A DNA stretch of 64,000 nucleotides from Cedecea neteri (GTDB lineage Bacteria; Pseudomonadota; Gammaproteobacteria; Enterobacterales; Enterobacteriaceae). Positions 43,975 to 52,087 of the stretch are shown here, piece after piece. Under the pieces are notes generated by a model that did no database searches, had not been told where the DNA came from, and saw nothing but the letters and a program-made list of their open reading frames with translations. The stretch spans positions 3,472,001-3,536,000 of the forward strand of contig NZ_CP009459.1 in NCBI RefSeq assembly GCF_000758325.1. Direction: 5' to 3'. The translations under genes were made by a program, and so were the position numbers. Position 1 is the stretch's first letter. Each line of letters opens with the position of its first letter.

Positions 43975-45513
43975 ATGTCAGTCAGGCGTTTTTCGATTTT
44001 GGTTTTCAGCACGCTGTTGCTTATTTTTCTCGCCAGCACGGCCTCCAACATTTGGTCCCTTACCCGCAGCAACCACGCCCTCAATGACGTTAACAGCGAA
44101 ATCCGCGTCGTGTTATCCGTGATCGACCCCATTAACCACAGTCGCACGATGCGCGTTCGCGCCATGCAGGCTATTCAGGAGATGGAATCCGGCAACGCCG
44201 TGCAGGCCAGCCAAAGCCTTGCAGGGGCAAAAGAAGCGTTGGGTAAAGCAGACACCAGCTTCCAGGCTTACCTGGCTGCGGCCAAACAACCCGGGGAACA
44301 AACGCTCGCCGATGAATATAAAGCCGCCTGGCTCGCCTACCGCGACGGTGGACTACAGCCCCTGCTGGACGCTGCCAAAGCCAATGACAAAGTCCGCAGC
44401 GCTGAACTGGTCACGGCCACTATCCCGGCGCTCGATCGCGGGTTCGAAATCACGCTGGATAAGCTGCTGGCGTTCCGGGAAGAGCACGCGCACCGGCTCA
44501 ACGACGACGCGCAGGCCGGTTTTCATTCGAGTTTTGTCGCCATTGGTCTGTTTGCCGCGCTGTTTATCGCGATTCTTGCCGCCGCCTTTGTTTTGCTGAA
44601 AGTGCGCGTCCTGAAAGAGCTGGATACCGCGAAGGCCCACTGTGCTGAAATTGCCAACGGCCTGCTGCATCGCTCCATTGATATCAAATCCAATGATGAA
44701 ATTGGCCAGATGATGCACAGCCTCGAGCAAATGCGCCTGTCGCTCACCGAAATCATTAGCCAGGTACGCGAGTCCAGCACTACCGTCGGCTATGCATCAG
44801 AAGAGATTGCGGCGGGCAATACCGACCTGTCCGCCCGCACCGAAGAGCAGGCGGCCTCGCTGGGTGAAACGGCGGCCAGCATGGAGCAGTTGACCGTCAC
44901 GGTTAAGCGGACGTCAGAAAGCTCGCATCAGGCCAATACGCTGGCTAACGGTATGCGCGCGGCGGCGAGTGAAGGTCAGCAAATCGTCGACCAGGTCATT
45001 GGCTCCATGCGCAATATCGAAACCAGCTCCGGCAAAATCGACAGCATTATCTCCATCATTGAAGACATCGCTTTCCAGACCAATATTCTTGCCCTTAACG
45101 CAGCGGTTGAGGCCGCACGTGCCGGTGAACAAGGCCGAGGTTTTGCGGTGGTCGCGGCCGAGGTGCGCAACCTCGCCCAGCGATCTTCCGTGGCGGCAAA
45201 AGAAATTAAGGAGTTGATTGAGCTGTCCGGCCAGCAGGTCACCAACGGCAGCGAGCTGGTAAACCGTGCCGGGGAAAGCATGAAGCGTATTTCCGCGTCG
45301 ATTACTCAGGTCACCACGCTGATGGCCGAGATTGCTGTCTCTACCGGCGAGCAAAGCCGCGGCATTGAGCAGATTAATCAGGCCGTGCTGCAAATGGACG
45401 TGGTCACCCAGCAAAATGCCGCGCTGGTTGAGCAGGCTTCCGCTGCCGCGCATTCGCTTAAAGATCAGTCTCACCGGCTCAATGAAGCCGTTTCGGTGTT
45501 TAAACTCGCCTGA
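43975..45513 (+). CDS. Methyl-accepting chemotaxis protein
   Basis: 512 residues: TM1 (about 7-27), periplasmic four-helix-bundle ligand domain (28-187) of the Tar/Tsr type, TM2 (about 188-208), HAMP (210-262) and a signalling domain with the invariant hairpin tip [20 protein letters not shown]. Methylation helices flank the tip (for example [20 protein letters not shown]). The C-terminus ends AVSVFKLA and lacks the NWETF-type tail that binds CheR/CheB, so it should depend on other receptors for efficient adaptation. Ligand unknown. Confidence 0.93.
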   Translation: MSVRRFSILVFSTLLLIFLASTASNIWSLTRSNHALNDVNSEIRVVLSVIDPINHSRTMRVRAMQAIQEMESGNAVQASQSLAGAKEALGKADTSFQAYLAAAKQPGEQTLADEYKAAWLAYRDGGLQPLLDAAKANDKVRSAELVTATIPALDRGFEITLDKLLAFREEHAHRLNDDAQAGFHSSFVAIGLFAALFIAILAAAFVLLKVRVLKELDTAKAHCAEIANGLLHRSIDIKSNDEIGQMMHSLEQMRLSLTEIISQVRESSTTVGYASEEIAAGNTDLSARTEEQAASLGETAASMEQLTVTVKRTSESSHQANTLANGMRAAASEGQQIVDQVIGSMRNIETSSGKIDSIISIIEDIAFQTNILALNAAVEAARAGEQGRGFAVVAAEVRNLAQRSSVAAKEIKELIELSGQQVTNGSELVNRAGESMKRISASITQVTTLMAEIAVSTGEQSRGIEQINQAVLQMDVVTQQNAALVEQASAAAHSLKDQSHRLNEAVSVFKLA

Positions 45514-45637
45514 TCACATTGCGGCTATCTCATCGCGCGTTGGGGTAGCCTTTGTTTATCTTCTATAGCGATAAATATTGATCTGCGTCACGGTCTGCCG
45601 TTAAATACAGTCTCTTGTTACTAGTCTGTTACTCATC

Positions 45638-46555
45638 ATGATCGTTCGCCCGCCTCAACACTGGTTAGCTCGCCTCTTCGTCTGGCACGGTTCGGTACTG
45701 GAAAAAATCTATTCCCGCCTGCTGCTGAATCTGCTGCTTTCTATTAGCGTTATTTTCTTCCTGCCGTGGTATGAAACCCTCGGGATCAAGCTCACCATCG
45801 CACCGTTTAGCATTCTCGGCGTGGCGATCGCCATTTTCCTCGGGTTCCGCAACAGCGCCTGCTACGCACGTTTTAACGAAGCGCGCTTGCTGTGGGGGCA
45901 ACTGGCTATCACCTCGCGCTCTTTGCTGCGTGAGGTGAAAACGCTGGCGGGGGATCAGCCTGAGGCGGTGCAGCGGTTTGTGAACTTACAGGTTGCCTTC
46001 TGCAACAGCCTGCGCATGACGCTGCGTAAAAAGCCGCAGCAGGAAATGCTTAGCCGTTACCTGAACCCGCAGGATCTGGCCTGGGTCAGCGAAAGTCACG
46101 CGCCGTGTAACCGCATTTTGATGCTGATGGGAAGCTGGCTGAATCAACAGCGCGAGAACGGCGTGATTTCCGATGTGCTGTGGCGCAGCCTGGACAATCA
46201 TCTTAACGAGCTGTCGGCTGTGTCCGGCGGCTGCGAACGCATTATGTCTACGCCGATGCCCTTCGCTTACAGCCTGATTCAGCACCGCACGGTGTATATC
46301 TTCTGCATCATGCTGCCGTTTGCTCTGGTGACCGATCTGCACTACATGACGCCATTTGTTTCCGTGTTTGTGTCGTATACCTTTATCTCTCTGGATTCGC
46401 TGGCCGAAGAGCTGGAAGATCCGTTTGGTACAGAGGATAACGACCTGCCGCTGGATGCCATTTGCGTGGCAATTGAACGTGATTTACGGGATATGAACGA
46501 TGAGACGGAGAAACCGGAGGCGCTGAAGCCGAACCGACATTATCGGCTGAGCTAG
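45638..46555 (+). CDS. yneE: Bestrophin-like channel YneE
   Basis: 305 residues of the bestrophin/UPF0187 family, with the N-terminal pore-helix segments LLLSISVIFFLPWYETLG and VAIAIFLGFRNSACYARFNEARLLWG. The Klebsiella homologue (KpBest) forms a pentameric sodium-selective channel, the E. coli orthologue is YneE. Pore-lining Ile/Phe residues are placed as in KpBest as far as can be seen. Flanked by the chemoreceptor and a repeat element. Confidence 0.9.
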   Translation: MIVRPPQHWLARLFVWHGSVLEKIYSRLLLNLLLSISVIFFLPWYETLGIKLTIAPFSILGVAIAIFLGFRNSACYARFNEARLLWGQLAITSRSLLREVKTLAGDQPEAVQRFVNLQVAFCNSLRMTLRKKPQQEMLSRYLNPQDLAWVSESHAPCNRILMLMGSWLNQQRENGVISDVLWRSLDNHLNELSAVSGGCERIMSTPMPFAYSLIQHRTVYIFCIMLPFALVTDLHYMTPFVSVFVSYTFISLDSLAEELEDPFGTEDNDLPLDAICVAIERDLRDMNDETEKPEALKPNRHYRLS

Positions 46556-46559
46556 TTCG

Positions 46560-46646
46560 CCCCTCTCCCCGGAAGGGGGATGAGGAAAACAGAGATTGCC
46601 GTTCTTTTATCCCTTCTCCCCTTGGGGAGAAGGTTCGGATGAGGGG
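46560..46646. repeat. Palindromic GGGAGAAGG-type repeat pair between yneE and dbpA
   Basis: Begins CCCCTCTCCCCGGAAGGGGG and ends CTTGGGGAGAAGGTTCGGAT followed by GAGGGG. A diverged member of the family at 8889. It lies between the two convergent genes and so may help end both transcripts. Confidence 0.7.
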
Positions 46647-46655
46647 AAAGCTTGT

Positions 46656-48029
46656 TTACTTCAGCAGGCGAACCTTCACTGACTTACCTTTGATTTTGCC
46701 CTGCTGCAGTTGCTTCCACGCGTGGCGCGCCACGGACTGACGCACCGCAACGTAGACATGGATTGGGTGGACGTCGATTTTGCCGATGTCTGCACCTTCC
46801 AGTCCCATATCCCCGGTTAACGCCCCCAGAATATCACCCGGACGCATTTTGGCTTTCTTGCCGCCATCGATGCAAAGCGTCGCCATTTCTGCCTCCAGCG
46901 GCTTCACGGAAACGCCTGACGGGATCTGCTGCCATTTCAGCGAAAGATTCAGCATTTCCGCCAGCACGCTCGCGCGCTGCGCTTCTTCCGGGGCGCAGAA
47001 GCTGATAGCCAGCCCGCTTTGCCCGGCTCGCGCGGTGCGGCCAATGCGGTGAACGTGCACTTCCGGGTCCCACGACAGTTCGTAGTTAATGACCATTTCC
47101 AGCGCTTTAATATCCAGCCCTCGCGCCGCAACATCCGTTGCCACCAGTACGCGACTGCTGCCGTTGGCAAAACGCACCAGCGTCTGGTCACGGTCACGCT
47201 GTTCCATGTCGCCGTGCAGCGCCAGGGCACTTTGATGACGTTCATTCAGCGCATCGCAAACGGCCTGGCAATCTTTCTTGGTGTTACAGAAAACAACGCA
47301 GGAGGCAGGCTGATGCTTGCTGAGCAAAGCCAGCAGCAGGCCGATTTTGCCCCCGCGGGAGACTTCATAAAACTGCTGTTCAACGGACGGCAGCTCATCA
47401 ACGGTATCAATCTCAATAGTCTGCGGGTCACGCTGAATTCGCCCGCTGATAGCGGCAATGGCTGCAGGCCAGGTGGCGGAGAAAAGCAGCGTCTGGCGCC
47501 TGGCTGGCGCATGGGCAATAACTTCATCGATGGCGTCGGCAAAGCCCATGTCCAGCATACGGTCAGCTTCGTCCAGCACCAGCGTTTGCAGAGCCTCCAG
47601 CTTCACCGTTTCTTTTTTCAGGTGATCTAACAGGCGGCCCGGCGTGGCCACGATAATGTGCGGCGCATGCTGCAACGAGTCGCGCTGTACGCCAAAGGGC
47701 TGGCCGCCACACAGGGTTAAAATTTTAATATTTGGCATGTAGCGTGCCAGGCGACGCAGCTCTTTGGCGACCTGGTCGGCCAGCTCGCGCGTTGGGCACA
47801 GCACCAGCGACTGGGTTAAAAACTGGCTGGCATCAATGTGCTGCAGCAGGCCAAGCCCGAAAGCGGCGGTTTTGCCGCTGCCGGTTTTAGCCTGCGCACG
47901 GACGTCTTTTCCGGCCAGAATGGCGGGCAAAGCCGCTTCCTGAACGGGCGTCATTTCGTGATACCCCAGTTCGCTAAGGTTGGCGAGTTGTGCTTCAGGT
48001 AAAGCGTTCAGTGCGGAAAAAGCGGTCAC
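46656..48029 (-). CDS. dbpA: DbpA, ATP-dependent RNA helicase
   Basis: DEAD-box helicase for 50S assembly, activated by 23S rRNA hairpin 92. Motifs: Q-motif (ELGYHEMTPVQEAALP), Walker A AKTGSGKTAAFG, DEAD box LVLDEADRMLD, SAT, and HRIGRTARAG; C-terminal RNA-binding domain (about 385-457) ends GKSVKVRLLK as in E. coli. Start set at the GTG at 48029, giving 457 residues like E. coli; an ATG at 48038 adds three codons. Confidence 0.96.
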   Translation of the reverse strand: MTAFSALNALPEAQLANLSELGYHEMTPVQEAALPAILAGKDVRAQAKTGSGKTAAFGLGLLQHIDASQFLTQSLVLCPTRELADQVAKELRRLARYMPNIKILTLCGGQPFGVQRDSLQHAPHIIVATPGRLLDHLKKETVKLEALQTLVLDEADRMLDMGFADAIDEVIAHAPARRQTLLFSATWPAAIAAISGRIQRDPQTIEIDTVDELPSVEQQFYEVSRGGKIGLLLALLSKHQPASCVVFCNTKKDCQAVCDALNERHQSALALHGDMEQRDRDQTLVRFANGSSRVLVATDVAARGLDIKALEMVINYELSWDPEVHVHRIGRTARAGQSGLAISFCAPEEAQRASVLAEMLNLSLKWQQIPSGVSVKPLEAEMATLCIDGGKKAKMRPGDILGALTGDMGLEGADIGKIDVHPIHVYVAVRQSVARHAWKQLQQGKIKGKSVKVRLLK

Positions 48030-48130
48030 AATGGTCATCTCTTAATAATAACGGGCAGGCGCGTATGCTAGCAGATTCGCGTGATTCAGGCGTGAGTTTA
48101 TCAATTTTGCTGCGTTAGCGAGTGAAACAG

Positions 48131-48164
48131 TAAAAACGGCACCTTTCGCTAAGGCACCGTTTTT
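48131..48164 (-). terminator. Terminator downstream of the DUF1543 gene
   Basis: Minus strand AAAAACGGTGCC-TTAGCGAAA-GGTGCCGTTTTT, an imperfect stem ending in a U-run, 19 bases past the stop at 48183. Confidence 0.75.
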
Positions 48165-48182
48165 CCGTAGAGGACAAGAGAG

Positions 48183-48686
48183 TTATTCGCTAATCGGCAA
48201 ATAACCCTGCCATTCTGGCCTGAAGTGTTCGCCCTGCTCCGCTTTTTCCAGATGGATAAAATAATCCCCCACGCTTTCTAACAGCAGGCAGTCATCGACA
48301 TCTTTCAGGTTGTCTTTGTGCTGCTGATAGCTTTCGACCAGCAGGCTGGCAATCGCCTTCTCTTTTGCCTGGGCTGGATTTTCCGCCACGAAGAAATCAA
48401 AGTCATGCAGCTCCGCCAGCGTTTTCGGGCTGTAGCCGCCGACGTTCACAAAAAAGAGCTTTGGCGTTTGTTCAGCGGGTTTATCTGAAAGACTAATGCG
48501 GTAACCGTCGGCCCAGCGTAGCTTGCCGTAACCGTCGATATGGATTTTATCTTTGTCACCAAACCATGCCGCTCGCAGCGCGGGCCACGCGTCCTCCGGC
48601 TTCCCGGCAGCCACAAACTGGACATCATGCACTTCAATATTGGATTTTCCGGCATTGCCGCCCACATAAAAGACGTAAAGTTCCAT
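48183..48686 (-). CDS. DUF1543 domain protein
   Basis: 167 residues made of two related halves: MELYVFYVGGNAGKSNIEVH...DIQ-type start and LFFVNVGGYSPKTLAELHDF start of the second half, both with the Y/FVGGY..... E.HD pattern of DUF1543. Soluble, acidic, no known function. Ribosome binding site AAGGAGAACAA. A 30-base inverted repeat overlaps its promoter region. Confidence 0.82.
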   Translation of the reverse strand: MELYVFYVGGNAGKSNIEVHDVQFVAAGKPEDAWPALRAAWFGDKDKIHIDGYGKLRWADGYRISLSDKPAEQTPKLFFVNVGGYSPKTLAELHDFDFFVAENPAQAKEKAIASLLVESYQQHKDNLKDVDDCLLLESVGDYFIHLEKAEQGEHFRPEWQGYLPISE

Positions 48687-48700
48687 TTGTTCTCCTTATT

Positions 48701-48730
48701 AATCGCTATATAAAATAATATATAACGATT
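48701..48730. promoter_or_regulatory. Inverted repeat upstream of the DUF1543 gene
   Basis: AATCGCTATATA-AAATAA-TATATAACGATT, arms identical at 11 of 12 positions, 15 bases before the DUF1543 start in the divergent promoter shared with the DUF2000 gene. Looks like a dimer operator; the regulator is not evident. Confidence 0.5.
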
Positions 48731-48871
48731 GATATTTGAATGACTTTCCATGTGCATTAAAGATTGATCGCCAACAGGAACGGGGATAAAAAAACGATTA
48801 CTATGCTTAAGCTTCTCGCCCTAAGCTAAATCAGCAGCCAATGCAGAAGCTTAAACAGACAAGGAGCCAGA

Positions 48872-49291
48872 ATGTTCGAAGATAATGACTATAAGCTGTA
48901 TGTCATCGTGAACCGCAATGCCGACGTCAGCGTGCAAATGAATGCCGTGGGCCACCTGTGCGGCGGTATTATGCTTAAAGTCGATGAGCCTGTATTTCAT
49001 GACTATCCTAACCAGGATAGCGGCTTAAGCGCCTGGATGAACCATTATCCAGTGGTTGTACTTCAGTCTAAAAACAGCGGCCAGCTGGCAACAGCGCTGG
49101 AGAAATGCAGGGAAGAAGGCGTGCTGTATAACTTCTTTACCACCACCATGCTGTCGCACTCTTCTGAGCAGCAGATCAAAGATACGCGCGACACGCCTTT
49201 CGCTGAACTCGATTTTATTGGCATTGCGCTGTACGGTGAAACTGAGAAACTCAAGCCGCTGACAAAAAAGTTTTCAGTCTTTAAAGGTTAA
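48872..49291 (+). CDS. DUF2000 family protein
   Basis: 139 residues with the DUF2000 (peptidyl-tRNA hydrolase-like fold) pattern: KLYVIVNRNADVSVQMNAVGHLCGG at the start, a YPVVVLQSKNSGQLATALEKC middle and FIGIALYGE near the end. Function unknown. ATG with AAGGAGCCAGA. A second, diverged DUF2000 gene lies at 54256 and a relic of a third at 39402. Confidence 0.82.
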   Translation: MFEDNDYKLYVIVNRNADVSVQMNAVGHLCGGIMLKVDEPVFHDYPNQDSGLSAWMNHYPVVVLQSKNSGQLATALEKCREEGVLYNFFTTTMLSHSSEQQIKDTRDTPFAELDFIGIALYGETEKLKPLTKKFSVFKG

Positions 49292-49330
49292 ACACTCCGG
49301 GTAATGATGCCTTGCGCAGTTACCCAACCC

Positions 49331-49474
49331 TTACCCTTCGTCTCCGGCGTAAAAATTGATGATGTCATCTTCAAACCAGCAGCCCACTTTGTAATACATC
49401 GCACAGCCAATCAGAAAGCTGGCAATGAGTATTAATGCTGTCAACAATCCTTTCACTTCGAAACGCTCTCCCAT
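49331..49474 (-). CDS. Small membrane protein (47 residues)
   Basis: MGERFEVKGLLTALILIASF... one TM helix (residues about 9-25) then a short acidic tail ending FYAGDEG, with two Cys near the helix (GCAMYYKVGC). The ribosome binding site is weak (AGCAAG). Coding is likely from the amphipathic layout and clean stop, but this is a short ORF and no name is recognised. Confidence 0.5.
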   Translation of the reverse strand: MGERFEVKGLLTALILIASFLIGCAMYYKVGCWFEDDIINFYAGDEG

Positions 49475-49640
49475 GATACTTGCTGTGATATTGACAGGCC
49501 GGTTGAAAAAAAGTTCAGCGGCGAAACTATTCTGGCCGTAGCACGATCATCACAGGCTCTTCGGTCTTTACGATGGCAATTCTGTCACAACGTTCTGGTT
49601 AACTTGGGTTGCTAATTTTCTGAGCAAGCCAGGTGCCATT

Positions 49641-50171
49641 GTGTCCGATAACCACCCTCATTTCAAAAACGTCAGCGGTTTCTTTTTCCGCGCTGTTCCG
49701 GCGGAGTTTCTCAGCAGCGTGCTTTCGCGCACCCGGCCCGATTCCCCGGGGCGTTACCATCGGCCAGGGCAAACAATTCTTTATATGAGCCCGGTACGTG
49801 AGTGGGCAAGGCTGGCGATTGCCGCCCATATGCAAAAAGACGGCAAGCCGCGGCTGCTCGTCCCACTGTATGTCGAAGGCGCACGAGTGCTGGACCAGCG
49901 AGATGAATATTCATGTCTGGCTTTAGGCATCAACCGCGACCTGTCTAATCACTGCTGGCTCAGCGCTCTGCAGCAAAATATTGAACCGCCTTCCTGGCAA
50001 AACGCTGACCTGGCTCGCTTCTCCAATGCCGATGGCATTATCGACCGTTCCAGAAGTATTCCCGATGGCTGGCACCTGAATTTATTCCGCTGGAACGATC
50101 TTGGCGGCCCACGCGTCACGGTGTGCGGAGAACCGATCGCTGTTCCGCATCCCGAAAAAGTGAATTTGTAA
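49641..50171 (+). CDS. RES-domain protein, orphan
   Basis: 176 residues with a RES domain: the Arg in GRYHRPGQTILYMSP, the Tyr in ILYMS, the Glu in PVREWARLA and a Ser-rich C-terminal segment (DRSRSIPDGWHLNLF). RES toxins degrade or modify NAD and usually pair with an Xre/MbcA-type antitoxin. No antitoxin-like ORF is adjacent. Start is a GTG with no clear ribosome binding site; an internal start is possible. Convergent with umuC, 11 bases apart. Confidence 0.72.
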   Translation: MSDNHPHFKNVSGFFFRAVPAEFLSSVLSRTRPDSPGRYHRPGQTILYMSPVREWARLAIAAHMQKDGKPRLLVPLYVEGARVLDQRDEYSCLALGINRDLSNHCWLSALQQNIEPPSWQNADLARFSNADGIIDRSRSIPDGWHLNLFRWNDLGGPRVTVCGEPIAVPHPEKVNL

Positions 50172-50182
50172 CGGCAGCACAC

Positions 50183-51454
50183 TCAGCACACCCACGCCTG
50201 CGGCAGATCGGCATAGCGAGTGGTATAGCGCGGCGACAGCATATCGCGCTTCATCGCCCACGACTGCTGTATACCCTGCCCGGCAAAATAGATCGTGCCT
50301 TTGCCCTGTTTTTGATTCAGAAAGTCCAGCACGGTCATTAATTTTTCGCCGTTAGGGCGTGGAACATGGTTGTCGAACAAATCGAATTGCGCCACACCCT
50401 GACTAAAAAAATCCCCCAGCATAACGCCGGCTTTCTGGTAGCGATGCCCCGCCTGCCAGATAGCGTCCAGGCTCTGCAGCGCGGCCTGGATAATATCCCG
50501 GCTGTCCTGCGTGGGAATGAGCAGCGAGACGGACGAGCAGTTGCCGTAATAGGGTTCGTTCACGGCAAACGGACTGCTTTTCACAAAGGCAGAGATCACC
50601 CGGCAATATTGATGCTCAGCCCGCAGCTTTTCCGCCGCCCGGCTGGCGTAGCTGCCGATCGCCTGGCGCATATCCTCATACTCGGTTATGCGTTCTCCGA
50701 ACGAGCGGCTGCAGATAATCTCCTGTTTGGCGGCGGAGAACTCATCCATTTCAAGGCATGACTCGCCGCGCAATTCGCGCACCGTTCTTTCCAGCACCAC
50801 GCTAAAGTGCCGCCGAATAAAACGAATATCCGCATCGGCGAGCTGTAAAACCGTTTTGATGCCCATGGCGTCGAGCTTTTTCGACAGCCGCCGCCCCACG
50901 CCCCAGACTTCCCCGACGGGCAGCTGTGCCATAAGCCAGCGCTGGTGCGCCGGTCGGGATAAATCAACCACACCGCCGGTTCGCTCCTGCCAGGTTTTTG
51001 CCGCGAGGTTTGCCAGTTTAGCCAGCGTTTTTGTTGGTGCGATGCCTACGCCTACCGTCAGGCGGGTGCGCTGGCGAATGGTCGAACGGATCGTCTGGCC
51101 AAAGGCCTTCAGGTTGTAGCAATTGCTCACGCCCGTTAAGTCACAAAATGCTTCGTCAATGGAGTAAATCTCGACCCTCGGCAGCAGCTCTTCAAGCACG
51201 CCCATCACCCGCTCGCTCATGTCGGCATACAGCTCGTAGTTGCTGCTAAACGTCAGCACGCCGTGCCGCCTGAGCGCCTCTTTCTGTTTAAAGAACGGTT
51301 CCCCCATTTTGACAAAGGACCGGGCTTCCGCAGAGCGGGCGATGACGCAGCCATCGTTATTGGATAAGACCACCACCGGCTTTCCGGCTAAATCCGGGCG
51401 GAATACCGTTTCGCAGGAGGCGTAGAAGCTGTTGACGTCCACCAGCGCAAACAT
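50183..51454 (-). CDS. umuC: UmuC, DNA polymerase V catalytic subunit
   Basis: 423 residues, Y-family polymerase. Catalytic Asp in FALVDVNSFYASCE and the Asp-Glu pair in YSIDEAFCDLTG; helix-hairpin-helix around 175-205 (PVGEVWGVGRRLSKKL); C-terminal little-finger and beta-clamp motif near QFDLFDN. Forms PolV with processed UmuD for translesion synthesis. Starts 2 bases after the umuD stop. Confidence 0.97.
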   Translation of the reverse strand: MFALVDVNSFYASCETVFRPDLAGKPVVVLSNNDGCVIARSAEARSFVKMGEPFFKQKEALRRHGVLTFSSNYELYADMSERVMGVLEELLPRVEIYSIDEAFCDLTGVSNCYNLKAFGQTIRSTIRQRTRLTVGVGIAPTKTLAKLANLAAKTWQERTGGVVDLSRPAHQRWLMAQLPVGEVWGVGRRLSKKLDAMGIKTVLQLADADIRFIRRHFSVVLERTVRELRGESCLEMDEFSAAKQEIICSRSFGERITEYEDMRQAIGSYASRAAEKLRAEHQYCRVISAFVKSSPFAVNEPYYGNCSSVSLLIPTQDSRDIIQAALQSLDAIWQAGHRYQKAGVMLGDFFSQGVAQFDLFDNHVPRPNGEKLMTVLDFLNQKQGKGTIYFAGQGIQQSWAMKRDMLSPRYTTRYADLPQAWVC

Positions 51455-51456
51455 GC

Positions 51457-51876
51457 TTAGCCCGCCGCTTTGATGATAAAAGTGACGATGCCGAAAATAT
51501 CGAGTTCGGCTTCATCGGTGACGGGAATCGGTGCCCAGGCGCTATTCATCGGCAGTAGCATCACCGTGGGGCGAAGCTGCAGGCGCTTCACGGTGAACGC
51601 CCCGTCAATCGCCGCAATGACTATATCGCCCTGTGACGCCGTTCTTGAGCTGTCCACAATCAGCAAGTCCCCTTCGCCAATTCCCCCTTCCACCATCGAA
51701 TCCCCCGCCGCCTTTACGAAATAGGTCGCGCCGGGATTGCGCACCAGCAGTTTATTGAGATCGATACGTTGCTCAACATAGTCCTGAGCCGGTGACGGAA
51801 ACCCGCACTGCACCAGGTCAGCAAAAAGAGGAAAAGAAGCGTCAGGGCAACAGGCCGCAGGTTTGAGAAGGTTCAT
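51457..51876 (-). CDS. umuD: UmuD, SOS mutagenesis protein (LexA-like peptidase)
   Basis: 139 residues. Cleavage site Cys24-Gly25 (LVQCGFPSP), catalytic Ser60 in [10 protein letters not shown] and Lys97 in FTVKRLQL, exactly the E. coli numbering. RecA filament triggers self-cleavage to UmuD'. Start at 51876 ([10 protein letters not shown]); the longer frame upstream covers the LexA box and is not used. Confidence 0.97.
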   Translation of the reverse strand: MNLLKPAACCPDASFPLFADLVQCGFPSPAQDYVEQRIDLNKLLVRNPGATYFVKAAGDSMVEGGIGEGDLLIVDSSRTASQGDIVIAAIDGAFTVKRLQLRPTVMLLPMNSAWAPIPVTDEAELDIFGIVTFIIKAAG

Positions 51877-51895
51877 GATACCGCCAATACAAATA

Positions 51896-51911
51896 CTGTT
51901 TATATATACAG
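51896..51911. promoter_or_regulatory. LexA (SOS) box of umuDC
   Basis: CTGTTTATATATACAG, 20 bases upstream of umuD; matches the LexA consensus CTG-N10-CAG with AT centre. Confidence 0.93.
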
Positions 51912-52087
51912 TATCAGGTAAAAAAGACACTTCAAGTAAGAAAACACGTACTTTTGCTAAGCCCTTCGTTTTGCAAGCGAAAAAATTCGAGCGTGCTGGC
52001 AGAAACCACAAAAACCTTCAGGTGTAATGAGCATCAGCATAATGATAGGGTCGATTGCAGGCCCGTTACCCAACAAAAGGACGCGTG

